DNA of 64,000 nucleotides, taken from an uncultured Bacilli bacterium (lineage in GTDB: Bacteria > Bacillota_I > Bacilli_A > RF39 > UBA660). The DNA is taken from NCBI GenBank assembly GCA_910579455.1, contig CAJTUT010000001.1:62001-126000 (forward strand), given 5' to 3'. Shown here one piece after another: positions 1-9,674 of this stretch. A model generated the notes under the pieces. That model made no database searches. It was not told the origin of the DNA and saw only the letters and a program-made list of their open reading frames with translations. The position numbers were made by a program, and so were the translations under genes. Each line of letters opens with the position of its first letter. The first letter of the stretch is position 1.

Positions 1-187
1 AAATATTGATATTTCTGATATTCCTAATACTATTATTTTAACTACAAATAGTGATCAAGAAGTAGAAAAAATTGAAATGGATTTATCTACTTATATTTCC
101 TATAAAAATTATAAAAAGGACATATTAAAAATTACGATTACTTATTCAAAGTTTGGTGAAGTAGAATTAATAGAAGATCCAAAATAG
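1..187 (+). CDS. C-terminal end of an unidentified protein (5' part outside window)
   Basis: The first whole codon begins at base 2 and the frame runs 61 codons to a TAG at 185-187. The tail is rich in Ile, Lys, Thr and Asp, ends in VELIEDPK and has no membrane segment. I recognise no family motif. PcrA helicase often precedes ligA in Bacilli, but this tail does not resemble the end of PcrA. Hairpins follow it, so it is probably the last gene of its transcript. Confidence 0.6.
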   Translation, partial: NIDISDIPNTIILTTNSDQEVEKIEMDLSTYISYKNYKKDILKITITYSKFGEVELIEDPK

Positions 188-218
188 AATTTCCAGTTCG
201 TTTATAAAAGGAAATATA

Positions 219-239
219 TTACTGGTAAAATACCAGTAA
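219..239. repeat. Perfect 9-bp inverted repeat (hairpin or operator)
   Basis: TTACTGGTA and TACCAGTAA are separated by AAA, giving a perfect 9-bp stem with a 3-nt loop. No T-run follows, so it is a poor terminator by itself. The core TGGTANAATACCA is also present in the longer palindrome at 59294-59316, which lies on a promoter. Confidence 0.6.
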
Positions 240-284
240 ATTAATATATATACTTTCTCGCAAAAAGTAACAGATAGAATTTTT

Positions 285-310
285 ACGATTTAAATGGTCG
301 TTTTTTTTTT
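285..310 (+). terminator. Intrinsic terminator upstream of ligA
   Basis: ACGATT and GGTCGT form a short stem with two G-U pairs around the loop TAAAT, followed directly by a run of about ten T (301-310). This ends the upstream transcript before the ligA promoter. Confidence 0.6.
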
Positions 311-317
311 GGTATTT

Positions 318-326
318 TGGTATACT
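318..326 (+). promoter_or_regulatory. Extended -10 promoter of ligA
   Basis: TGGTATACT fits the extended -10 pattern TG-N-TATAMT seen throughout the window. There is no convincing -35. It lies 17 bp before the ligA ATG, and the Shine-Dalgarno AGGTGA (334-339) sits between. Confidence 0.6.
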
Positions 327-331
327 AATAA

Positions 332-2329
<1,998 letters not shown>

Positions 2330-2456
2330 TAGAATAAAATGAACCCAAGGAAAAGGAATCCATGAAAATATAGATGTTCATGTTCATATCTAAATATATA
2401 AGTTTATCTAAAAAGAAGTAGAAAATTTAGAAATTTAAAGACATATGCTTCCTTTT

Positions 2457-2715
2457 TTAACTAACTAATTTGGGATTCATAACAATAGTATTAATACCCT
2501 TAGATCTAAAATAATTTTCAACTGGAAAATGATATAGAAGTTGATTCCATAATAACAATTAAATTATTATAATGTTTAACAATATTATATAAATTATCAA
2601 AGTCATCCTTTTTATTCACAATTAAAGCAGAATCAATAATGATATTTTTTAGGGAGTCAATAAAGCAATAAGCATTTTTATTTTTAGCAATGTCAAAAAT
2701 TAAAATATATTCCAT
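2457..2715 (-). pseudogene. Decayed IS110-family transposase N-terminal fragment
   Basis: Read on the reverse strand from an ATG at 2715, the frame gives MEYILIFDIAKNKNAYCF..., the opening of the DEDD catalytic domain of IS110-type transposases (D-x-[AS]-K), and reaches the conserved IVIMESTS. It then hits a stop. A single-base frame change at the end of that motif restores the family continuation YHFPVENYFRSKGINT... and IVMNPKLV, which ends at a TAA at 2457. In IS110 proteins ESTG-x-YH is followed by such a stretch and an NP motif. The rest of the RuvC-like domain and the whole Transposase_20 domain are missing. It is a frameshifted, truncated relic with no visible flanking repeats. Confidence 0.72.
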
Positions 2716-2960
2716 AGATAAACTCGCTTCATTGATATTTTGGTTAACACCATATTGAATTATTTATATTCCTATACGCTTAATCATTCGAACTACAATG
2801 TTCCATTATCTACAACCGAATTAATAAATAACTATATGGCAGATATCCAAAAAAATCGTACTCGAAGTGCCTGTTATAATTCGTCTTTACCGATATTTGT
2901 TGTAATAACAAAAAACATAAAGAAATCAAAATTTTAATCTCAAAATCTTTATGTTCAACA
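2716..2960. other. Intergenic stretch with no assignable gene
   Basis: This lies between the IS110 relic and the gatC promoter. A 65-codon forward frame at 2740-2937 has a weak start and no Shine-Dalgarno, and its translation matches nothing I know. It may be another eroded piece of the same insertion. I see no RNA structure or long repeat in it. Confidence 0.35.
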
Positions 2961-2967
2961 TTATACG

Positions 2968-2976
2968 TGTTATAAT
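2968..2976 (+). promoter_or_regulatory. Extended -10 promoter of gatCAB
   Basis: TGTTATAAT is an extended -10 box 24 bp before the chosen gatC start. The region where a -35 should be (TTTATG, 2948-2953) matches poorly. Confidence 0.55.
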
Positions 2977-3000
2977 AAACTGGTATTAGGAGGAATGCAG

Positions 3001-3309
3001 ATGAAAGATCAATTAACAAAGGAAGAAGTCTTACATGTTGCAAATCTTGCACGAATTGAAATTAGTGAAAAAGAAATTGAAAAATATCAATTAGAGTTAA
3101 AACAGTTACTAAATGATGTAGAAAAAATTAATGAAGTAGAAGGATATGATAATGATATCTTAATAGCATGTTGGAGTGGACCTACTAACTTACGAAAAGA
3201 TGAGACAGGAGAAATGCTGAATCCAAATGAAGTGATTAAGTCTGCTCCAAGACATAGTGGAAACTATATTGAAGTTCCTGTCGTAATAAGTGATGGAGAG
3301 GGGGCTTAG
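3001..3309 (+). CDS. gatC: Aspartyl/glutamyl-tRNA amidotransferase subunit C
   Basis: GatC is the small subunit that clamps GatA and GatB together in the enzyme converting Glu-tRNA(Gln) or Asp-tRNA(Asn) to the amidated form. The N-terminal LTKEEVLHVANLARIEIS is the family signature. The C-terminal half carries the conserved LRKDE stretch. I place the start at 3001, giving 102 residues, because AGGAGGA (2988-2994) is 6 nt before it. An upstream in-frame ATG at 2995 touches the Shine-Dalgarno and cannot be used efficiently. gatA begins 6 bp after the stop, in one operon with gatB. Confidence 0.95.
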   Translation: MKDQLTKEEVLHVANLARIEISEKEIEKYQLELKQLLNDVEKINEVEGYDNDILIACWSGPTNLRKDETGEMLNPNEVIKSAPRHSGNYIEVPVVISDGEGA

Positions 3310-3315
3310 TGATAT

Positions 3316-4776
3316 ATGAAATATTTAAACTTGGAAATTAAAAAGATCAATAGATTATTAAAAGAAGGGAAAATAACTCCAGTAGATTTAGTAAACGAGG
3401 CTTTTGAGAATATTGAAAATAATAAAGAGTTAAATGCTTATATTACGTTAAATAAAGAAGAAGCCTTAAAACAAGCAGAATGTTTAATTAATAAGGAAGT
3501 AGATAATATTTTATTTGGACTTCCAATAGCTGTGAAAGATAATATTATAACGAAAGGTTTGAGAACAACCTGTGCGTCCCACATACTAGATGAGTTTATT
3601 CCAATTTATAATGCAACAGTAGTAGAAAAATTAAGGGCAAAAAACATGATTATTATTGGTAAAACTAATATGGATGAATTTGCTATGGGTTCAAGTAGTA
3701 GAACTAGTTACTTTGGCTCTCCTAGAAACCCATGGAATAAGAAAAAAATATCCGGAGGATCATCAGGGGGATCTGCAACAACAATAGCTGCGAGAGATCT
3801 TTTGTTTGCTCTAGGAAGTGACACAGGAGGATCGATTAGACAACCAGCAAGTTATACAGGAATAGTAGGAATGAAACCTACCTATGGGAGAGTATCTAGA
3901 TTTGGATTAGTTGCTTATGCATCCAGTCTTGATCAAATTGGTCCAATGACAAGAAATGTTTATGAGAATGCCCTTCTTTTAAACGCAATTGTTGGAGAAG
4001 ATGAAAAAGATTTAACTAGTGTTAACAAAAGGGAAGAAGATTTTACTAGATTAATTGGACAAAATATTCATAACATGAAAATAGCAATTCCAAACTTTTT
4101 TATGAGTGATATAGTGGAAGAAGAAATTAGAAAAAAGGTAGAAGAGACGATTAAAATATTAGAAAATAATGGAGCAACAGTTGATTATATAGATGTAAAA
4201 TATCTTGAAAATACAGTGACATTATATCAGATTATTGCAATGGGAGAGGCTAGTTCAAACCTAGCTAGATTCGATGGAATTAGATATGGATATTCTAAAG
4301 AAAATCCAGAAAATATTGAGCAATTATATTACAAAACAAGAGCGGAGGGATTTGGAGAAGAGGTAAAAAGAAGAATTATGATAGGATCCTATCTTTTAAG
4401 TGGGGAGAATGCCAAGGTTTACTATAATAAGGCCCTATCGATTCGAGATGATATGAGAAAAGAACTCATTAAAGTTTTCCAAGATTATGATTTAATAATA
4501 GGACCAACAACAACAACAACAGCTTATGATTTAGATGATTCGATGGATGATCCCAGCAAAAGTTTTATGGATGATGTTTTAGTAATTCCTGCTAATATGG
4601 CAGGACTTCCAGGACTCAATATTCCAATTGGATTTGATCATTCACATATGCCAATAGGGCTTCATATTATAGGAAATTCTTTTGAGGAAGCGAAAATTTA
4701 TCATCTGGCTAGTTTTATAGAAAAGGCAGTTGGGCTTGAATTAAACCCTAATTTGGGAGGTGAAAATGATGAGTAA
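3316..4776 (+). CDS. gatA: Aspartyl/glutamyl-tRNA amidotransferase subunit A
   Basis: GatA is the glutaminase of GatCAB. It releases ammonia from glutamine and feeds it to GatB. The protein is a 486-residue amidase-signature enzyme. The Ser-cisSer-Lys triad is readable as Lys74 (AVKDNI), Ser149 (GGSSGGSA) and the nucleophile Ser173 (GSDTGGSIRQPAS). The 24-residue spacing between the two serines matches other GatA proteins. Glycine-rich substrate loops and the C-terminal PANMAGLPGLNIPIG are intact. The gene follows gatC closely and overlaps the start of gatB, so the complex is probably made from one mRNA. Confidence 0.98.
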   Translation: MKYLNLEIKKINRLLKEGKITPVDLVNEAFENIENNKELNAYITLNKEEALKQAECLINKEVDNILFGLPIAVKDNIITKGLRTTCASHILDEFIPIYNATVVEKLRAKNMIIIGKTNMDEFAMGSSSRTSYFGSPRNPWNKKKISGGSSGGSATTIAARDLLFALGSDTGGSIRQPASYTGIVGMKPTYGRVSRFGLVAYASSLDQIGPMTRNVYENALLLNAIVGEDEKDLTSVNKREEDFTRLIGQNIHNMKIAIPNFFMSDIVEEEIRKKVEETIKILENNGATVDYIDVKYLENTVTLYQIIAMGEASSNLARFDGIRYGYSKENPENIEQLYYKTRAEGFGEEVKRRIMIGSYLLSGENAKVYYNKALSIRDDMRKELIKVFQDYDLIIGPTTTTTAYDLDDSMDDPSKSFMDDVLVIPANMAGLPGLNIPIGFDHSHMPIGLHIIGNSFEEAKIYHLASFIEKAVGLELNPNLGGENDE

Positions 4777-6193
4777 ATATATTCCAACAGTAGGAATTGA
4801 GGTTCATGTGGAGTTAAAGACCAATACCAAAATATTTTCTTCTTCTAAAAATGGGTATGGAGAAACAGCAAATTCTTTAACAAATGTAGTGGATTTAGGT
4901 TATCCAGGAACCTTACCTACACTAAATGAGGAGGTAATTAATTTAGCAATAAAAGCAGCAACCATTCTAAATTGTAAAATAAGACGGCAAATGCATTTCG
5001 ATAGAAAAAACTATTTTTATCCAGATAATCCTAAGAATTATCAAATTACTCAATCGAGAACACCAATCGGCTATGATGGTTATGTAGAAATTGAAGTACA
5101 AGGAGAAATGAAAAAAATCTTTATTGAAGAAATGCATATCGAAGAGGATACCTGTAAGAGTGCTCATCGTGGGAGTGTTAGTTTGTTAGACTTTAATAGA
5201 GCTGGTGTTCCTCTAATTGAAATCGTTACAAAAGCTTGCATTACCAGTAGCGAAGAAGCAAAACTTTATTTAGAAAAACTAAAGCAGCTTTTATTTTATG
5301 GAGATATATCGGATTGTAAGATGGAAGAGGGATCTATGCGATGTGATGCCAATGTATCAATTAGAAAGAATGAAGAGGACCCATTAGGAGTAAAATGCGA
5401 AATAAAAAATATCGGGTCTATATCAAATGTAGCAGTTGCCATAGAAAAAGAAATTGAAAGGCAAGAAAAATTAGTAAATAATAACGAGACTTTTCAGGAA
5501 CAAACTCGTCGTTTTGATGATAAAATAAGTGATACTGTTTTAATGCGTGTTAAGGAAACAGGGAACGATTATAGATATTTTCCAGAACCAGATATTCCCT
5601 ATGTTGAATTGACTGATCAGATGATAGAATCCGCTATTTCCTCTATTCCGATGCTACCAGATGAAAGAAGACAATTATATATTACAAGAGGTGTAACAGA
5701 GATAAATGCAAACAAACTAATTGCAAACCGGGGATTAAGCGATTATTTAAATGAATTTATAGATACCAACTTAAATTTTAAAGAGGCTGTTAATTTATTA
5801 TTAGGAGATATATCAGGATATTTAAATAAAAATGAAAAAACAATTTATGATACTACTCTTACTAAGGAAAAATTTTTAGATTTGATAAAAAAAATGGAGG
5901 AAAATATCTTAACGAGTAAAAACCTAAAGGATATATTAAATAAGATATTAGAAAGTGATGATTCTATTGATAATATAATGAAAAAATGTAATATTTCTAA
6001 TATTACAGATACTAAAATGTTAGAAGATATCGTTCTAAAAGTAATCAGTGAAAATGAAGAAAGTGTACAGGACTATAAGTCAGGAAAGGATAGGGCAATT
6101 AAATATCTAATGGGACAAATTATGAAAGAAACTAGGGGTAGTGCAAATCCACAAATGGTAAATCAGATTTTAATTCGCGAACTAAATAAGTAA
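4769..6193 (+). CDS. gatB: Aspartyl/glutamyl-tRNA amidotransferase subunit B
   Basis: GatB phosphorylates the misacylated aminoacyl-tRNA and transfers ammonia to it. The N-terminal catalytic cradle opens with GIEVHVEL. The motifs NYFYPDNPKNYQITQ and DFNRAGVPLIEIVT follow. The C-terminal YqeY-like tRNA-binding tail ends in KETRGSANPQMV. The frame is open from a GTG at 4760, but GGGAGGTGA (4755-4763) points to an ATG at 4766 or 4769. I choose 4769 (MSKYIPTVG), which overlaps the gatA stop by 8 nt. The length of about 475 residues is normal. It is the last gene of gatCAB. Confidence 0.97.
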   Translation: MSKYIPTVGIEVHVELKTNTKIFSSSKNGYGETANSLTNVVDLGYPGTLPTLNEEVINLAIKAATILNCKIRRQMHFDRKNYFYPDNPKNYQITQSRTPIGYDGYVEIEVQGEMKKIFIEEMHIEEDTCKSAHRGSVSLLDFNRAGVPLIEIVTKACITSSEEAKLYLEKLKQLLFYGDISDCKMEEGSMRCDANVSIRKNEEDPLGVKCEIKNIGSISNVAVAIEKEIERQEKLVNNNETFQEQTRRFDDKISDTVLMRVKETGNDYRYFPEPDIPYVELTDQMIESAISSIPMLPDERRQLYITRGVTEINANKLIANRGLSDYLNEFIDTNLNFKEAVNLLLGDISGYLNKNEKTIYDTTLTKEKFLDLIKKMEENILTSKNLKDILNKILESDDSIDNIMKKCNISNITDTKMLEDIVLKVISENEESVQDYKSGKDRAIKYLMGQIMKETRGSANPQMVNQILIRELNK

Positions 6194-6222
6194 TTGAAAA
6201 CATAAAATACATAGTGTATAAT
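6194..6222 (+). promoter_or_regulatory. Sigma-A-type promoter of the 6.2-9.6 kb operon
   Basis: TTGAAA (6194-6199), a 17-bp spacer and TATAAT (6217-6222). This near-consensus promoter begins right after the gatB stop. Confidence 0.75.
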
Positions 6223-6245
6223 AAAGATACTAGGATGTGAATAAT

Positions 6246-6710
6246 ATGAGAAAATATATGAAAGACCATAAAATTATAGTAGTTGCAGTAATATTTTTGT
6301 TACTATTAATTGGACTCGCTTTCGTTGTAAAAGGAACCTTTTTTGCAAACAGCGGAAATATATTTTATGGAGATCGCCTAAAAGGAATTAAAGAAGTAAT
6401 GATAACCTCTAGCCAACAAAAAGGCATTATTTCTACATTAAAAGATGATAGTGCTGTTAAGTCGGCAAAGTATTCTTTGCAGGGAAAAATTGTGAATATA
6501 ATTATAACAGTAAATGATGATGTAGGTATAGATACAGCAAAGTCACTATCCCCTAAAATATTAGATAACTTAGATGACGATCAAAAAAAATTTTATGATA
6601 TTCAAGTATTCATTAAAAAGAATAATGAAGCATCAGATTTTCCAATTATAGGGTACAAACAAAATAAAAAAGATAACTTTGTTTGGACAAAAGATAGGGC
6701 GGCGAGTTAA
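6246..6710 (+). CDS. Membrane-anchored protein of unknown function
   Basis: This is a 154-residue protein with one N-terminal membrane helix (about residues 9-29) and the rest predicted outside the cell. The outer part has alternating beta and helix character (YSLQGKIVNIIITVNDDV) and no cysteine pairs. I do not recognise the family. I choose ATG 6246 over the in-frame GTG at 6237 because AGGATGTGA (6232-6240) covers that GTG. It follows a near-consensus promoter, and the GGDEF gene starts 3 bp after its stop. The two are almost certainly co-expressed, which hints at a role in the same envelope-sensing unit. That link is inference. Confidence 0.8.
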   Translation: MRKYMKDHKIIVVAVIFLLLLIGLAFVVKGTFFANSGNIFYGDRLKGIKEVMITSSQQKGIISTLKDDSAVKSAKYSLQGKIVNIIITVNDDVGIDTAKSLSPKILDNLDDDQKKFYDIQVFIKKNNEASDFPIIGYKQNKKDNFVWTKDRAAS

Positions 6711-6713
6711 TTT

Positions 6714-8756
6714 ATGAAAAAGAAGTTATTAATCATACCAATTATAATAGCGGCTCTCGCTTTTATATTTGTATATAGATATTATAATCATGAAGATAAA
6801 AGTACAACTCTAACAGTGAGTGAAAAAAAATGGGTACAAGATAATAGTAGAAAAACCATTGATATTGAAGTAGTAAATGATTATCCCATCTATGGTATGG
6901 ATGGAAAAGGTGTTTTCTATGATTTTGTTGATGATTTTAGTAAAAATGTGGGATTAGATTTTAATAAAATTCCATATTTAAAAGAGAGTGAAACAACAAC
7001 AGATAGTCTCAGATTCCAAATTTTGGACAATGATCAAAAACTAACAAAAAATGACTTACTACTATTTGAGGATTATTATATTGCAATTGGGAAAAATTAT
7101 GACAGAATCAATCGAATTAAGGATATAAAAGATGTAACTTTCGGCATTTTTGATCAAGATGCAGAAACATTAAAATATTATTTAAAGTCAGCGACGGGAA
7201 TTTCTTATAAAACCTATAAAAATATAGGAGAGATTTATCAGGCTTTAGATAAAAACCAAGTAAACATGATTATCATTCCAAATGTGATGTATATGGATAA
7301 AAATATTTCAAGTGATCAGTATTCAATTAATTATTATTTTACAGAAATCACAAAAAAGGTAGTCTTAACATTAACTAATAATAATGAGGAATTGAATAAT
7401 ATTGTAAAAAAATATTATACAAAATGGAAAGAAACAAAGTTTATTGAACGATATGATAAAGAATATTTTGATTATTATATTAAAGAAAATAATTTGACTT
7501 CAAAAGAAAAAGCCTCTTTAGTATCTAAGGTTTATACGTATGGATATGTAGACAACAAACCATATGAGACCAAGAAAAATGGAAAGGTAGTAGGAATTGC
7601 TGGGGAATATATAAATAGGGTTTCCAGACTTTCGGATATCGAGTTTAAATATAAGAAGTATTCTAGTAAAAAGAAGTTAGAAGAAGCCATCAACAATAAG
7701 GAAATAGATATTTACTTTGACTATTACGGAATAAATAATAAAGACTATACAGCAACTATCTCTACGTTTATAGAGGATTATGTAATATTGGGTAGGAGAG
7801 AAAATAACTACATTATCAATTCCTTTGAAAGCATTAGAAATAAAGAGGTTGCAATGTTAGGCGATAACTCCTTATATAATTATGTAAATAGCAATGCAAA
7901 GGCCTCTATTAAAACTTATGACAATATTAGTGAATTAGTAGATAAAGCCCAAGATCGAATAATTATAGTAGATAGAAATATTTATGACGAGTATCAAAAA
8001 TCTAAGTTTAAAAATTATAATGTATTATATATTGATACTATGATGAATGATTATAAGTTTATGGTAAAAAGCTCGAATAAAACCTTTTATAATTTGGTAA
8101 ACTATATTATTAATACTAACTCGTATTATAATTATAAGAATAGTGGACTAGATATGTTAAATAGATCATTTTTAGAGGAGAGAAGCTTTGAACAGATTTA
8201 TATAGTGATTCTAATTATTATATTTTTACCAATTATAATAGCGATTATGATATATTTTATGTTTAAAAAGAAAAAAGAGAAAAAGAAAGTAATTATTACA
8301 GATAAACAGAAGTATATTGATATATTAACTTCATTGAAAAATCGTAATTATTTAAATACTAAGATGCCAGAGTGGGAATCATCTAAGGTATTTCCACAAG
8401 CAATTGTGATTATAGATCTAAACAATGTAAAATATGTAAATGACAATTATGGACATGAAGAGGGAGACCAGTTAATTGTAGAGGCAGCAGGAATTTTAGT
8501 AAATACTCAGCTTGAAAATAGTGAAATTATTCGTACCGATGGTAATGAATTCTTAATTTATTTAGTAGGATATAGTGAAAGACAAATTTCTACATACACT
8601 AAAAAATTATCTAAGGAATTAAAAAAATTACCACATGAATTCGGAGCGGGGGTTGGATTTAGTATGATTACAGATGAAATTAAGACGCTAGATGATGCAA
8701 TTAATGAGGCAACTTTGGAAATGGTTACAGATAAAGAAGAATATAACAAAGGATGA
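6714..8756 (+). CDS. Membrane sensor with two solute-binding-like modules and a degenerate GGDEF domain
   Basis: This 680-residue protein has an N-terminal membrane helix (about 4-22). Two extracytoplasmic regions resemble SBP_bac_3-type periplasmic-binding modules (about 35-250 and 265-485). The first begins with LTVSEKKWV and DYPIYGMDGKG, as in BvgS-like sensors. A second helix (about 493-515) leads to a cytoplasmic GGDEF-fold domain (about 535-680) with ILTSLKNRNYL and IDLNNVKYVNDNYGHEEGD. The signature is DGNEF at residues 609-613 instead of GGDEF, so cyclase activity is uncertain and it may instead bind nucleotide or have another output. It is translationally close to the preceding unknown gene and to yihY. 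Confidence 0.85.
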   Translation: MKKKLLIIPIIIAALAFIFVYRYYNHEDKSTTLTVSEKKWVQDNSRKTIDIEVVNDYPIYGMDGKGVFYDFVDDFSKNVGLDFNKIPYLKESETTTDSLRFQILDNDQKLTKNDLLLFEDYYIAIGKNYDRINRIKDIKDVTFGIFDQDAETLKYYLKSATGISYKTYKNIGEIYQALDKNQVNMIIIPNVMYMDKNISSDQYSINYYFTEITKKVVLTLTNNNEELNNIVKKYYTKWKETKFIERYDKEYFDYYIKENNLTSKEKASLVSKVYTYGYVDNKPYETKKNGKVVGIAGEYINRVSRLSDIEFKYKKYSSKKKLEEAINNKEIDIYFDYYGINNKDYTATISTFIEDYVILGRRENNYIINSFESIRNKEVAMLGDNSLYNYVNSNAKASIKTYDNISELVDKAQDRIIIVDRNIYDEYQKSKFKNYNVLYIDTMMNDYKFMVKSSNKTFYNLVNYIINTNSYYNYKNSGLDMLNRSFLEERSFEQIYIVILIIIFLPIIIAIMIYFMFKKKKEKKKVIITDKQKYIDILTSLKNRNYLNTKMPEWESSKVFPQAIVIIDLNNVKYVNDNYGHEEGDQLIVEAAGILVNTQLENSEIIRTDGNEFLIYLVGYSERQISTYTKKLSKELKKLPHEFGAGVGFSMITDEIKTLDDAINEATLEMVTDKEEYNKG

Positions 8757-8761
8757 TAGTA

Positions 8762-9604
8762 ATGATAGAGCGAGTGAGAAAGTTTTTAAAAAAGGTAATG
8801 ATGTATATTGCTAGACCTTATATGAGAATACTGCCAGGACAACTCGCTTTTTTCTTTGTAGTTTCTCTAATTCCTTTAATAGCTTTAGTAGGTACAATAG
8901 CAGGTTATATGTCAGTCACAGTCGATGAGGTGAATCACATTTTAGATTCTATTTTACCATTTGATGTGACAAATAATTTTATTACCTTTGTTTCAGGAAA
9001 AGGAATCACATTCAATATCGCAATCTTTTTTGTATCTGCTTTTGTTTTAGCATCTAATGGTGCCCACTCTATGATTATTACATCCAATGAGATTTATATG
9101 ATTAATAGTAATAGTGTATTCAAAAGGAGAATAAAAGCCATTATCATGACGGTAGTACTAGTGTTACTACTGTTATTCCTATTAATTGTTCCAGTATTCG
9201 GAGATGTTATTTTTAATATTTTAACAGGGATACATGATAGAAATAAGGTTGATTTAGCCTATGGAATTTATAAAATGTTACAATACCCAATTACTATAAT
9301 CCTTGTATTTTATGGAATTAAGCTTTTATATGTTATGTCTCCTGATAGAGATATTAAACCAAAAACCACCAATACGGGTGCTGTTTTTACAACCTTAGGT
9401 TGGATTATAGCAACCAAGGTTTATTCTATTTATGCAGGTATTTTTTCTAACTATAATATTTTTTATGGAAGTATCTCCAATATTTTATTTTTATTAATGT
9501 GGGTATATATTTTGTCTTATATCTTCGTATTAGGAATGGCATTTAATGCTAGTAATACAGAAGAAGACGACTTTAAAACTATGCAAATGACTTTAATAAA
9601 ATAA
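8762..9604 (+). CDS. YihY/BrkB-family inner membrane protein
   Basis: This 280-residue polytopic protein has about six membrane helices and the UPF0761/YihY family layout: a short charged N-terminus, RPYMRILPGQLAFFFVVSLIPL, and a C-terminal NIFYGSISNILFLLMWVYILSYIFVLG. The family was once called ribonuclease BN, which is no longer accepted, and its biochemical role is unknown. The frame is open from an ATG at 8753, but GGATGA (8751-8756) favours ATG 8762. It follows the GGDEF gene and a terminator overlaps its 3' end. Confidence 0.9.
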   Translation: MIERVRKFLKKVMMYIARPYMRILPGQLAFFFVVSLIPLIALVGTIAGYMSVTVDEVNHILDSILPFDVTNNFITFVSGKGITFNIAIFFVSAFVLASNGAHSMIITSNEIYMINSNSVFKRRIKAIIMTVVLVLLLLFLLIVPVFGDVIFNILTGIHDRNKVDLAYGIYKMLQYPITIILVFYGIKLLYVMSPDRDIKPKTTNTGAVFTTLGWIIATKVYSIYAGIFSNYNIFYGSISNILFLLMWVYILSYIFVLGMAFNASNTEEDDFKTMQMTLIK

Positions 9605-9614
9605 AGTCATTTTT
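9585..9614 (+). terminator. Intrinsic terminator overlapping the yihY stop codon
   Basis: AAATGACTTTA (9585-9595) pairs perfectly with TAAAGTCATTT (9602-9612) around a 6-nt loop, and the right arm runs into TTTTT. The yihY TAA (9602-9604) lies in the right arm. Confidence 0.75.
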
Positions 9615-9625
9615 ATTTGAAAGAA

Positions 9626-9654
9626 TTGAAAATTATACTTAACGGTGATATAAT
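9626..9654 (+). promoter_or_regulatory. Promoter of the LtaS-like operon
   Basis: TTGAAA (9626-9631), a 17-bp spacer and TATAAT (9649-9654). The -10 is also extended (TGATATAAT). This is one of the strongest-looking promoters in the window. Confidence 0.8.
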
Positions 9655-9674
9655 ATAGTAAGTGAGGTTAGATC

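Noticed and set aside
2740..2937. Forward 65-codon frame as a gene
   Set aside because: No Shine-Dalgarno, weak start, no recognisable family, and it lies beside a decayed transposase.
8762..9604. Ribonuclease BN
   Set aside because: Historic misannotation of YihY-type proteins. The sequence is an integral membrane protein with no nuclease motif.
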